Source: Streptomyces sp. TP-A0356
Lineage (GTDB): Bacteria > Actinomycetota > Actinomycetes > Streptomycetales > Streptomycetaceae
DNA length: 64,000 bases
Reading direction: 5' to 3'
Assembly (NCBI RefSeq): GCF_001417775.1
Contig: NZ_BBZJ01000037.1
Coordinates: forward strand, 1 to 64,000
Positions 45,664 through 52,969 of this stretch are shown here, piece by piece. The translations under genes were made by a program, and so were the position numbers. Positions within the stretch are counted from its first letter, which is position 1. Each line of letters begins with the position of its first letter. Below the pieces are notes generated by a model. That model was not told where the DNA came from. It ran no database searches and worked only from the letters and a program-made list of their open reading frames with translations.

Positions 45664-45755
45664 GGTCAAACTCCCAGGTCAGAACGTGTACTTGCTGACC
45701 TTGAGAAAACCCGTCGCCCCCGACCTGACCACCGACCACGAGATGCCGACCACGA

Positions 45756-45818
45756 TCACGAAGAGGACACAAAAACCGTGGTCGGGGTCATGGCCGGCCC
45801 GACCACGACCCCGACCAC
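45756..45818. repeat. 63-bp repeat unit A with nested palindrome
   Basis: Begins TCACGAAGAGGACACAAA and ends in a palindrome whose outer arms GTGGTCGGGGTC (from 45779) and GACCCCGACCAC (to 45818) are perfect complements. Inner arms TGGCCGG/CCGACCA differ by one base. Unit B (45930-45992) is nearly identical and lies in the same orientation. Confidence 0.75.
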
Positions 45819-45929
45819 ATCCCGGGCAGGGCCCGAGCGACGTCGCCATCCGCCGTGAAGGCGGCGGGACAGGGGAGCCGTCCAGGGCGATCAGCGCGGT
45901 GCGGAGACAGCGGTCGCGGAGCCAATTGC

Positions 45930-45992
45930 TCACGAAGAGGACACAAAGACCGTGGTCGGGGTCGTGGTCGGCCCGACCACAGGCCCGACCAC
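45930..45992. repeat. 63-bp repeat unit B with nested palindrome
   Basis: Differs from unit A at only a handful of positions across 63 bases. The inner palindrome is perfect (TGGTCGG-C-CCGACCA), while the outer right arm has diverged (GGCCCGACCAC). The GTGGTCGG/CCGACCAC octamer therefore appears up to four times per unit in facing pairs, as expected of a site bound by two dimers of a regulator or partition protein. Confidence 0.75.
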
Positions 45993-46233
45993 GGGCTGGC
46001 CATGAGATGAGGACAGGAGACATCGCGTCCGGCCCGCGGCTCCCGAGCCAGGCGACCGCTGCGTGGGCCGACCGCCCCGGACGGGCCAGCGCGTGCGGCA
46101 CAAGCTCAACCGGATCCGTGACGAGGTCCAGCGCAGGCGCGGCGCCTCCCCGAAGCCGGAGACCGATCCCATCCTTGAGAAGAAGACGCGCCCACGACAG
46201 GGCATCCCGGCCGCTGCGGCTGGAAGATGGGAG

Positions 46234-46279
46234 TGCGGGTGCCGTGCCGGGTTTCCCCCGAGCCGGCACGGCACCCGCA
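46234..46279. terminator. 17-bp inverted repeat
   Basis: Arms GCGGGTGCCGTGCCGG (46235-46250, plus one further pair) and its perfect complement at 46263-46279 enclose a 12-base loop. No transcript is known to end here; it may shield the AbiE-like genes from upstream transcription or act as a protein-binding site. Confidence 0.55.
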
Positions 46280-46351
46280 TGCCGTAGGGGTCGGGCAGAC
46301 GTCCGGGCGACGCGGTCGTCGCACGACGCGTGCACGCCCTCTGAGGTACGC

Positions 46352-46366
46352 CATACTGGTGGAGTG
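46352..46366 (+). promoter_or_regulatory. leaderless promoter of the AbiE-like pair
   Basis: CATACT at 46352-46357 is followed by six bases and then the GTG start at 46364. In actinomycetes a -10 hexamer at this distance puts the transcription start on the start codon. The same arrangement (TACGAT, six bases, GTG) is seen at 54342-54354. Confidence 0.5.
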
Positions 46367-46705
46367 ACCGCGCATGGCTCCGCAACCTCCACCCGCTGGG
46401 CTCACCTGGCCGAACGCCTCCCGGCGAGCCTCGAGGAGCTCTCCGGCCCCGACAGCGGGAGTGTGGAGCTGCCTTTGCACCTGGCCTGGTCCGGGCTGAC
46501 CCGCTTCGACCTCGACGACGAACAGCTCCTTGTGGGCCTGTACCGCATCGTGCTCACCAACGGCCTGCGCGAAGACCTCACCCGCTACCTCAACGCAGAC
46601 CTTCTCCTGCGCCACTGGCCACGGCTGCGCATCGCCCTCGGCCGGCCCGTGCGTACCTGCTGGGAGCAGCGCTTCCCACAGCTGGTGACCGCTGCCGCAG
46701 CGTGA
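46364..46705 (+). CDS. conserved partner (antitoxin-like) of an AbiEii-type nucleotidyltransferase
   Basis: 113 residues. LAERLPASLEELSGPDSGSV, LPLHLAWSGLTRFDLDDEQL, LVGLYRIVLTNGLREDLTRY and LNADLLLRHWPRLRI match a small conserved Streptomyces protein that I recall being encoded directly before nucleotidyltransferases of the AbiEii toxin family. That is the arrangement here: its TGA overlaps the GTG of the broken nucleotidyltransferase. I infer that it is the antitoxin or regulatory partner, but this is not demonstrated for the family. The start has no ribosome-binding site, consistent with a leaderless transcript. Confidence 0.6.
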   Translation: MTAHGSATSTRWAHLAERLPASLEELSGPDSGSVELPLHLAWSGLTRFDLDDEQLLVGLYRIVLTNGLREDLTRYLNADLLLRHWPRLRIALGRPVRTCWEQRFPQLVTAAAA

Positions 46706-46972
46706 AACTTCCCGACCTGCACCGCCGCCTGCTGAGCGACGTCCTCGCCTGCGGCACCACCTACGGCCTCGTGCCGGCCGGCGGATACGCCATCCAGGCC
46801 CACGACCTCGTCTCCCGCCTCAGGCAAGACCTCGACCGACTTCACCTCCGACCGTGAGTACGCCGCCTACGGGATGAGCCCCCACCAGATCACCGAGCTG
46901 CGGATGTGGGTCCAGCAGTGGCTGGACGACCTCGGACTGCGGCTCGCAGAGCCGTACGACGACAGCGACTGA
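46702..46972 (+). pseudogene. AbiEii-type nucleotidyltransferase with its middle deleted
   Basis: The first 45 residues, KLPDLHRRLLSDVLACG and LVPAGGYAIQAHDLVSRLRQ and then DLD, are the N-terminus of AbiEii-like nucleotidyltransferases including the GG and D-x-D catalytic region. The sequence then jumps, one frame over, to SDREYAAYGMSPHQITELRMWV, QQWLDDLGLRLAEP and a stop at 46970-46972, which is the C-terminal tail of the same family. About 180 central residues are missing and the two parts are out of frame (first part stops at 46857). The toxin is dead while the upstream partner gene is intact. Confidence 0.65.
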
Positions 46973-46989
46973 GACCCCGTGCGGGGTCT
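46972..46989. terminator. hairpin ending the AbiE-like unit
   Basis: AGACCCC-GTGC-GGGGTCT is a perfect 7-bp stem with a four-base loop, starting on the last base of the nucleotidyltransferase stop codon. Confidence 0.65.
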
Positions 46990-46993
46990 GAAG

Positions 46994-47138
46994 CCCGCCC
47001 TCTCCGCTCCGCCTGATCTCGTCGGCCTTCGCCCGGTCCACCAGCCAGGCGGTCAACTGGCCGTCCAGAGCACCCGAGTCCGGCTTGGCTGACGTGACTT
47101 CCTCCACGGCGTCAGCAGACGCGGTCACACCTGTCATC
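46994..47138 (-). pseudogene. IS256-family (Mutator) transposase N-terminal remnant
   Basis: From an ATG at 47138 the minus strand reads MTGVTASADAVEEVTSAKPD, SGALDGQLTAWLVDRAKADE and RRSGEGGL. This resembles the first 45-50 residues of actinobacterial IS256-type transposases (LDEQLVAxLVxxAxxxGxxLTGEGGL). Similarity ends abruptly at GGL, a few bases before the AbiE-like terminator, so only a 5' stub is left. Confidence 0.55.
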
Positions 47139-47811
47139 AGTTTCCTGTTCGAAGTTCCACTGCAAAGCTGCGGTGCATGCCTTGAATGCCGTGGCTGCGC
47201 AATCGGGCTACGCCGTTGAGCTGAGGTGTTGCATCGACCACCAGAACCCAGATGGTTGACCACGGGCCTGGACCAGGGCCGGGCACGACAGAGCCGGCAA
47301 CGGCCGTGAAGGCGGCGGCGATGAGGAGCTCGCTAAAGAGATCCGGGGACAGCGCAGTGGGACAGGCCGCCCACGAACCGGGCGACCGCCGTCTCCAGGA
47401 ATCAGCCTTCGGAGACCGATTGCGCACGCTCTGCCGTGCGCAACCCCAAGGCCGATGTGCCTCCGGCGGTGTGCGCAGTCGGCTGCACGTGCCGGCTGCG
47501 CAGGACTGCTGGATTCGTTGCGCAGCCCGATGCGCAGCACAGGCCGACCCCGTTGCGCGGCCGCGATTGCGCAGGCCTCCAAGGCCCCGTGGTGGGGTTC
47601 GTGGTCGGCCCGACCATGAGCCCCACCACGGCAGACCGGTGCGCATGTCGCCGGATCGTGACCGATGGTCGGGGCTGATGGCCGCCGGCGTGGTCGGGGG
47701 CGCTGGATGGGCTGACGGCATGGATCTCGCGCACCTCTACTCACCCGGCAACCCCGCTCCCGTCGAGCCCGCGGACGCGCCCCATGGCGTCAGCGGCCTG
47801 GCGCGGGGTGG
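47139..47811. other. candidate replication origin region (TGCGCA cluster plus palindrome)
   Basis: About 670 bases with no accepted gene, directly upstream of the initiator-like gene. Between 47421 and 47645 the hexamer TGCGCA occurs eight times (starts 47421, 47437, 47472, 47497, 47519, 47531, 47568, 47640), with a ninth TGCGCG at 47554. Chance would give far less than one. The third copy of the GTGGTCGG-type palindrome lies at 47587-47629, between the last sites. The bases flanking the hexamer vary and spacing is irregular (12-72 bases). A short plus-strand frame ends at 47821, overlapping the initiator start, but I cannot support it as a gene. Confidence 0.6.
47587..47629. repeat. third, diverged copy of the nested palindrome
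   Basis: Outer arms GTGGTGGGG and CCCCACCAC and inner arms TGGTCGG-C-CCGACCA are both intact, so although the sequence has drifted from units A and B the symmetry has been kept by matching changes on both sides. This argues that the palindromic shape itself is selected. Confidence 0.7.
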
Positions 47812-47817
47812 ATGGCG

Positions 47818-49269
47818 ATGAGCCGCTTCGGGGCGGGGATCCGCCGTGGGGTGATGGCAGGGGACCAGTTCACCCAGATCGCCAACGGGCTCTTCCGCGA
47901 CTCCCGGCTCTCGTTCAAGGCGAAAGGGATCTTCGGCTGCATCAGCTCCCATCGGACCGGCTGGCAGGTGACGGTCGCCGACCTCGTGAGAGCGGGGCCT
48001 GACGGGCGGGACGCCGTACGCGCCGGCCTGAGCGAACTGCAGAAGTACGGCTACCTCGTTCGCGAACAGCTGAGGCACGACAACGGGACGCTCGGCGAGA
48101 TCGTCTACTCGATCACGGACCGACCGGGGGCCACGGACGCCGACTCTATGCAGGCGGCCGGTATAGCGTTCGCCTCCGTCCCGGCCGGCGAGGCGGGGCG
48201 CAGCCTGAGGGCGGGGATCCGGCGCGGGGTCATGGCGGCGGATAAGTTCACCCAGATCGCCAACGGCCTGTTGCGCGACGGCAGGCTGTCCTTCAAGGCG
48301 AAGGGCTTGTTCGGACTGATCAGCACGCACCGGGACGGCTGGCGGATGACCGTCACCGACCTGGCGCGCCGCGGCTGCGACGGCGAGGCGGCCGTGAAGA
48401 GCGGGCTCAGGGAGCTGGAGAAGCACGGCTTCCTGCTGAGGGAACGCGAGCGCAACCCGGATGGCACCCTCGGCGCGGCCGCGTACGTCATCACCGACCT
48501 GCCCGGCCTGCATCACAGCAGGCCGGAACCGATGTCGGGTTTTCCACCGGTGGATAGCCCGACGTCGGTTCATCGGCCCCCTAAGAACACCAACCCGAAG
48601 AAGACCAACCCCCAGAACACCAGAGCCCTCCGTCCGTGCGGCCGCGGCGACGTCGCGCGGACGCTCGCAGCAACGGAGCAGCCGCAGACACCAGCGCCCT
48701 CGTCGGCGGACGAGTTGCATCCGGGGATCCGGCTGCTGCTCGAGATCGGAGCGAGCCGTCCCGAACTGCTGCTGACCGAGCAGGCGCTGACTGATCAGGG
48801 CCGCGTGGCCACCGCGATGATGGAGGCCGGCTGGAGCCCGGAGCAGCTGCACCACGTCATCACCGACCGGCCCTTGCCCCACCCGGTGCGTACCTCGGTC
48901 GGGGCGATCATCGCCGCCCGCCTGCGCGCCGCCCAGGCCTACCCGCCACCCGACACCTTCGTCGGCCATCACCGCGCAGCGCCCCCCAAGGACGAGCCGC
49001 CCGCGGGGCCGGTGACCTCGCACTCGTCCACCACGTCTGCCGCCCGCACGGTGACCGAGGCCCTGACCCACCGGGCACTCGCCGAGTGCGCCGACTGCGG
49101 TGCTCCCCACACCGCCCCCGGCCAAGGCCTCTGCCCGGCCTGCCTCGGCTGGCCGCTGTGCCGCACCTGCCCCGGACCAACACCCCGGCGCACCCGCCCC
49201 GACGGCGACGGCCGCTGCACCACCTGCGCCACCGCATCGACCAGCCCTGTGGAAGGGATCACCCCATGA
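47818..49269 (+). CDS. replication-initiator-like protein with duplicated winged-helix domain
   Basis: 483 residues from the ATG at 47818 (GGTGGA five bases upstream; an in-frame ATG at 47812 is possible). Residues 1-105 and about 130-230 are two copies of one domain: GIRRGVMAGDQFTQIANGLF and GIRRGVMAADKFTQIANGLL, LSFKAKGIFGCISSHRTGWQ and LSFKAKGLFGLISTHRDGWR, each followed by LxELxKxGxLxRE. This resembles DnaD/RepA-type initiator winged helices of Gram-positive plasmids and phages. After a low-complexity linker and a helical segment, the C-terminus has Cys pairs (CADCGAPH, LCPACLG, LCRTC, CTTC) that probably bind zinc. Place next to the TGCGCA cluster supports a replication role. Confidence 0.7.
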   Translation: MSRFGAGIRRGVMAGDQFTQIANGLFRDSRLSFKAKGIFGCISSHRTGWQVTVADLVRAGPDGRDAVRAGLSELQKYGYLVREQLRHDNGTLGEIVYSITDRPGATDADSMQAAGIAFASVPAGEAGRSLRAGIRRGVMAADKFTQIANGLLRDGRLSFKAKGLFGLISTHRDGWRMTVTDLARRGCDGEAAVKSGLRELEKHGFLLRERERNPDGTLGAAAYVITDLPGLHHSRPEPMSGFPPVDSPTSVHRPPKNTNPKKTNPQNTRALRPCGRGDVARTLAATEQPQTPAPSSADELHPGIRLLLEIGASRPELLLTEQALTDQGRVATAMMEAGWSPEQLHHVITDRPLPHPVRTSVGAIIAARLRAAQAYPPPDTFVGHHRAAPPKDEPPAGPVTSHSSTTSAARTVTEALTHRALAECADCGAPHTAPGQGLCPACLGWPLCRTCPGPTPRRTRPDGDGRCTTCATASTSPVEGITP

Positions 49270-49487
49270 CCGACCGCACACCATCAGCGCCTTGGATCGC
49301 TCGGCGGCTGAGCCCCTTCGGGCAGCAGCCGCAGCGCTGGGAGAGAGAACGCTCCCGCGCTGTGCGCGGCGGGCACGTCCGCTCCGAGGCGCCGTGCACC
49401 ACGGGCTGCGAACCTGCCCTGATCCGGGAACGAACCGGGTGGTCGGGCAGCTGCGGCTGGTCGCCTGAACGGAGCCTATACGGGTGA
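49266..49487 (+). CDS. small uncharacterised protein coupled to the initiator-like gene
   Basis: 73 residues starting MTDRTPSAPWIARRLSPFGQ from an ATG overlapping the preceding stop (ATGA). The overlap favours a real start, but the remainder is Arg/Ser-rich and resembles no family I know; the gene may be truncated and running into unrelated sequence. Confidence 0.25.
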   Translation: MTDRTPSAPWIARRLSPFGQQPQRWERERSRAVRGGHVRSEAPCTTGCEPALIRERTGWSGSCGWSPERSLYG

Positions 49488-49926
49488 GGTCGAGGAAGTC
49501 CGCGACGGGTCGGGCTGTGCGGCGGCAGAGCTGTCCGCGCAGATCGGCCAGGGTGCTGGTGCCCAGAGCGGAGTTCTCGGCGACGGCCATGCCGGTTATG
49601 GCGTTCACGAAGCTCAGCGGAAAGCAGGTGGGCCCGGCTTCCGGCAGTCTTCGGGACACGCTCTGTTCGAAACGGTGGATGCCGGGCGGGACTTCGGGGC
49701 GTATGGCGGGTTCGACGACCGGGCCCGTGCCCGCGGCGTCCAGGAGCTGGCCGCGCAGGCTCTCGCCGCATTCGCCGACCGGGCGCTGTGGGCGGCCGGA
49801 CGGGCGGGAGGGGGTTTGCCCGGCTCTGGTGCCAGGTTCGCGTCCGATGTCACTGGTCGGCAGCGCGTGTCAGCGGCGGGGCATGTCCTCATGGACGGGC
49901 CCCGCCGTTGACACGGGTCGGTTGGG
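49488..49926. other. no gene recognised
   Basis: About 440 bases between the initiator unit and the end of the glycine-rich surface protein. A minus-strand frame containing PEVPPGIHRFEQSVSRRLPE is open through it and might be the fossil of a gene, but it has no start and matches nothing I know. Confidence 0.4.
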
Positions 49927-51510
49927 TTATGAGTGGTCGTGGTGCTCGCAGCGCTCGTCGTGCTCGTGGTTCTTGATCGTGGTGGGGTCGGTGGCGGTGC
50001 GGGTGGCGGTGTCGCCGCCCCCGGTGACCGTCGCGGTGTTGGTGACCCGGCGGGGGGCGGTGCAGGAGACGTCGACCTGCAGGGTGATGGGGGGGTAGCT
50101 GCTCCCGGCGGGGAGGACGTCGCTGCGGGTGCAGGTGAGGGTGTTCAGGGTGCAGTTCCATCCCGTGCCGCGGATGCTGTCGGCGCTGAGCCCGACAGGG
50201 AGGGTGTCCTGCACGGTGACCGGGCTGCCGTTGGTCGGGGCGGCACCGGGGGCGTTGCCGACGGTGATGGTGTAGGTGCCGTCCCGTCCCTGGGTGAAGT
50301 GCCTGGTGTGGGTCTTGGCGATGGTCAAGGACGGGACGACGTAGGAGATGGTCACCTGGCCGTTGTGGTTCGCCGTCCCGATCGTCGACAGCGCATAGCT
50401 CGTGCCGGTACCCGTGGGGGTGGCGAAGCTGCTGCCCCCGCCACCGCCGCCGCCACCCGCCGAGGTGCCGTTGACGTTGACGGCGGCGCTGCCGCCGCCC
50501 CCGCCGCCGAAGTAGCCGCCCCCGCCGCCGCCACCGCCGGCGATGGCAGTGGCGGCGCAGCCGCCGTCGAAGCTGCCCCCGGCGCCGCCGGTGCCGACCG
50601 TGGCACCGGAGAACCCGCCCCCCGGCGCGCCGTTCGTGACCGCACAGAGTGGAACGACGCCGGAGACCCCGTCGGCCCCTCCGGTGCTGGTGCTGGTGCT
50701 GCCTCCGCCCCCGCCCTGCCCGGGCGCGGCCCCGGGGCCGGTGGCACTGCCCGCGGTACCGCTGGTGGCATCCGCTGTCCCGCCGTTGCCTCCGTTGCCT
50801 CCCGTGGAGCCCGCTCCGGTGCCGCCGGAGGCGCCGCCGCCCCCGGCGACCACCAGCAAGGAGCCGCCCGTGCTGATGCTGGAGGCCCCGCCCCCGCCCG
50901 GACCTTCGAACTGGAAACCACTGAGCGGGTAGCTCCCGCCTGGGGCGCCGCCGTTGAACCCGCCGGCACCGGCCGTGCCGGTGCCGTTGCAGCCTTTGCC
51001 GCCGGTGCCGCCGACGTTGACGGTGAAGGTCGTCGGGGCGGTGGTCTGCGGGAGGGTGGTGACCACCCGCGCCCCCGTCCCACCGGTCCCCGTGACGGGA
51101 CAGGGGGTGCCGGTGTTGTCGGCGCCGCCCGCGCCGTCCGCGGTGATCGTGACCACCGCCCCCGCCGGAACCGTCAAGGTCTGCGGAGCGCCGGTGAAGG
51201 TGAAGGTCTGCGACGGATCAGCCTTCTGCGCCCGCACTGGCACGGCTCCCACCGGCGCGGCGGCTACGGGTGGAGCCGTGGCCGCCAGCAGCGCCATACC
51301 GGACAGCAAAGCGCTCCCCACCGATACCACCCCCGCACCGCGCTCCCCACGCCGTCCACCCGAGCCGACCGGACCGGACGCACCGACGGCACCAACCGGG
51401 ACCGTCCCAGCACCCAGGGCCCGAAACGCGGCCACGGGCCATTGAGGGCCGACCCGAGACCACGACAGATCGCCCTGTCTACGCGCACGAGCGCTCATCC
51501 GCGAGTTCAC
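49927..51510 (-). CDS. glycine-rich secreted surface protein with DUF11-like repeat and His-rich tail
   Basis: 527 residues (GTG at 51510; an ATG twelve bases further in is also possible). A signal/helix region (GSALLSGMALLAATAPPVAA) precedes a strand-rich start (QTFTFTGAPQTLTVPAGAVV) and a 250-residue Gly/Ala/Thr-rich domain of the receptor glycine-rich type, with motifs such as GGGGGYFGGGGGGSA. Residues about 395-510 form a DUF11-like beta repeat (TIAKTHTRHFTQGRDGTYTI, TVQDTLPVGLSADSIRG, TNTATVTGGGDTATRTATD). The last residues, KNHEHDERCEHHDHS, are His-rich and could bind metal. No sortase motif is seen. It is probably exported and may be displayed on the cell surface. Confidence 0.7.
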   Translation of the reverse strand: MNSRMSARARRQGDLSWSRVGPQWPVAAFRALGAGTVPVGAVGASGPVGSGGRRGERGAGVVSVGSALLSGMALLAATAPPVAAAPVGAVPVRAQKADPSQTFTFTGAPQTLTVPAGAVVTITADGAGGADNTGTPCPVTGTGGTGARVVTTLPQTTAPTTFTVNVGGTGGKGCNGTGTAGAGGFNGGAPGGSYPLSGFQFEGPGGGGASSISTGGSLLVVAGGGGASGGTGAGSTGGNGGNGGTADATSGTAGSATGPGAAPGQGGGGGSTSTSTGGADGVSGVVPLCAVTNGAPGGGFSGATVGTGGAGGSFDGGCAATAIAGGGGGGGGYFGGGGGGSAAVNVNGTSAGGGGGGGGSSFATPTGTGTSYALSTIGTANHNGQVTISYVVPSLTIAKTHTRHFTQGRDGTYTITVGNAPGAAPTNGSPVTVQDTLPVGLSADSIRGTGWNCTLNTLTCTRSDVLPAGSSYPPITLQVDVSCTAPRRVTNTATVTGGGDTATRTATDPTTIKNHEHDERCEHHDHS

Positions 51511-51812
51511 CTTTCCTCACAGCAAAGCGCCCCGCGCCCGCCACACGACAAGACAGCAGCGCCACGGGACACCTGACGAAGAATCATGACAAACCGTATT
51601 AGACAGCCCGAGTCGATCACTTCGAGGTAGCGAGGCAATGAGAACCCCTGTGTCGCGGCTGTGCCGCAGTAACTCCGGATTTACTGCGGCACAGCCGCTA
51701 CCCTCCGATCACGCATCCGGCGATGGCCTCGCATGTTCGATCACGGTCCAAGATCACGCCCAGGGGCGAGGTGTACGCATTCACTGCGGCAGCGCCGGGA
51801 GGGGCACCACCG
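51511..51812. other. divergent intergenic region with an 18-bp inverted repeat
   Basis: About 300 bases between the surface-protein gene (leftward) and the integrase (rightward). It contains the 18-bp inverted repeat at 51655-51698 and a further ACTGCGGCA motif at 51783-51791, in the integrase promoter region. No gene is supported. Confidence 0.55.
51655..51698. repeat. 18-bp perfect inverted repeat upstream of the integrase
   Basis: GCGGCTGTGCCGCAGTAA (51655-51672) and its exact complement (51681-51698) flank eight bases. It lies at the 5' ends of both divergent genes, so it is not their terminator; it may be an operator or an integrase/excisionase arm site. Confidence 0.65.
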
Positions 51813-52969
51813 TGGCACTCGAACAGACAGCCGTCACAGGCCCCGAGGGCGCGACGTGGCTGCCGCGCGCCCGCATCGTGCCCCTATCGCCCTCCCCGGG
51901 CTCCTACACCACCTCGGTCGAGCGCTACCTCACCGCAGCGGGCATCGCGAAGTCCTCCGCCCGCATCTACCGGATCTCACTCACCACCTGGGGGTGGATG
52001 TTCGCCGGCCAGACCGCGCCGACCGGACCTGCCCGCCGCGTAGCGAAGCCGCCCGCCTTCGACCTCACCACGCTCGACGACCCAGGCCTGCCGCCCCTCC
52101 TCGCCGAACTCGCCGCCGCCCGCGCCGACGAACTGGACGCCGACACCGTCAACCGCGAACTGTCCATCGCCCGCAAGGCGATCGGCTGGTGGCGATCCCA
52201 GGGCTGGATCGAGGCCGACCCCACCCACGGCATCGAGCGCCGCCCCGCCCCGCCCGACCGCAGCAAGGCCCTGTCCCTGAGTCAGATCACCGCCCTGTGG
52301 CAGCTCGACGCCACGGTGCGTGTCGGCGTTCACGTGAAGGTGCTCCACTCGGTACACGGTTATGTGCTCCATCGCCGTGACCCACAGAGCCGGGGCCGCC
52401 CGATAGCCAGCAGACTCAAGGCGCCCGGGGCGCAGTCCAGGGTGGCCCGCAGGGCTATCGCGGCAGCGACGCCCGAAGGGCGCCCTTGACGGCGCCCCGC
52501 GCGCCGGACACTCGGAGATCGGGTGGCCCCGGCTCCTCACCAGCACAAATGAACCTGCCAGTGGAGCACTTTGGGCTGTACCGGTTGGCGCACATAGCGG
52601 TGTACGCCGACAGTGCGGGAGAAGACTTTCTGGAAGCTCCTCTACGAAAGCGCCGCTCGGGCAGACGAAGTGCTCTGCCTGAACGTGGAGGACCTGCTGC
52701 CCGCCGACAAGCGCGGCCGGGTCGGCGCCAAGGGCGGCGCCACCGAGTGGATTCACTGGCAGTCCGGCACCGCCCAGCTCCTGCCCCGCCTCATCGCCGG
52801 CCGCCGAGAAGGCCCCCTCTTCCTCACCGACCGCAAGGCCCCCGCCCGCACCCTGGCCGCGGACATCTGCCCGGAGACCGGACGGGCCCGCCTGTCCTAC
52901 CGGCGCGCCGAAGAGATCTTCGAGACCAGCACCCGACTGCTGGCCAACCCGCTCGCCACCGAGAAGGAT
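51813..52969 (+). pseudogene. tyrosine recombinase (integrase), interrupted by a MITE and lacking its catalytic C-terminus
   Basis: The GTG at 51813 follows GGGAGGGG. The N-terminal SAM-like domain is intact (TSVERYLTAAGIAKSSARIY, VNRELSIARKAIGWWRSQGW). At 52320 the frame enters a 292-bp insertion (52321-52612). Removing it and one target copy rejoins the frame exactly (LWQLDATVREKTFWKLLYES, then ARADEVLCLNVEDL and GGATEWIHWQSG). After RLLANPLAT (about 52969) the sequence becomes an IS701 transposase, so the HxLRH and Tyr motifs are lost. The gene therefore suffered two separate events. Confidence 0.85.
52321..52612. mobile_element. 292-bp MITE with 5-bp target duplication
   Basis: Ends read inward TGTCGGCGTTCAC (52321 on) and TGTCGGCGTACAC (from 52612), flanked by the direct repeat GTGCG at 52316-52320 and 52613-52617. 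Sub-terminal motifs are shared: GTGCTCCACT occurs about 20 bases in from the left and about 45 bases in from the right. GTACACGGTTATGTGCTCC on the left matches the right terminus at 15 of 19 positions. It has no transposase gene, so it must have been moved by a related full-length element. Confidence 0.85.

Larger units (their letters stand above)
45664..46363. other. non-coding region with duplicated palindromic units
   Basis: 700 bases between divergent transcription units (T4SS operon leftward, AbiE-like pair rightward). It holds two 63-bp direct repeats (45756-45818 and 45930-45992), a 17-bp-armed hairpin (46234-46279) and a leaderless promoter at its right end. An open frame on the minus strand spans it, but its sequence is produced by the repeats and I do not accept it as a gene. 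Confidence 0.6.

Noticed and set aside
45679..46392. minus-strand frame with repeated GRADHDPDHGLCVLF-like segments
   Set aside because: The repetition comes from the two 63-bp DNA repeats, and the encoded protein has no other coherent features.
47737..49659. 640-codon minus-strand frame opposite the initiator-like g ene
   Set aside because: Mirror of a well-supported plus-strand gene with duplicated domains; no recognisable protein content.
50440..50930. apparent simple-sequence repeats
   Set aside because: They are codons of the glycine-rich domain (GGC/GGG runs), not a non-coding repeat or CRISPR array. I saw no CRISPR array anywhere.
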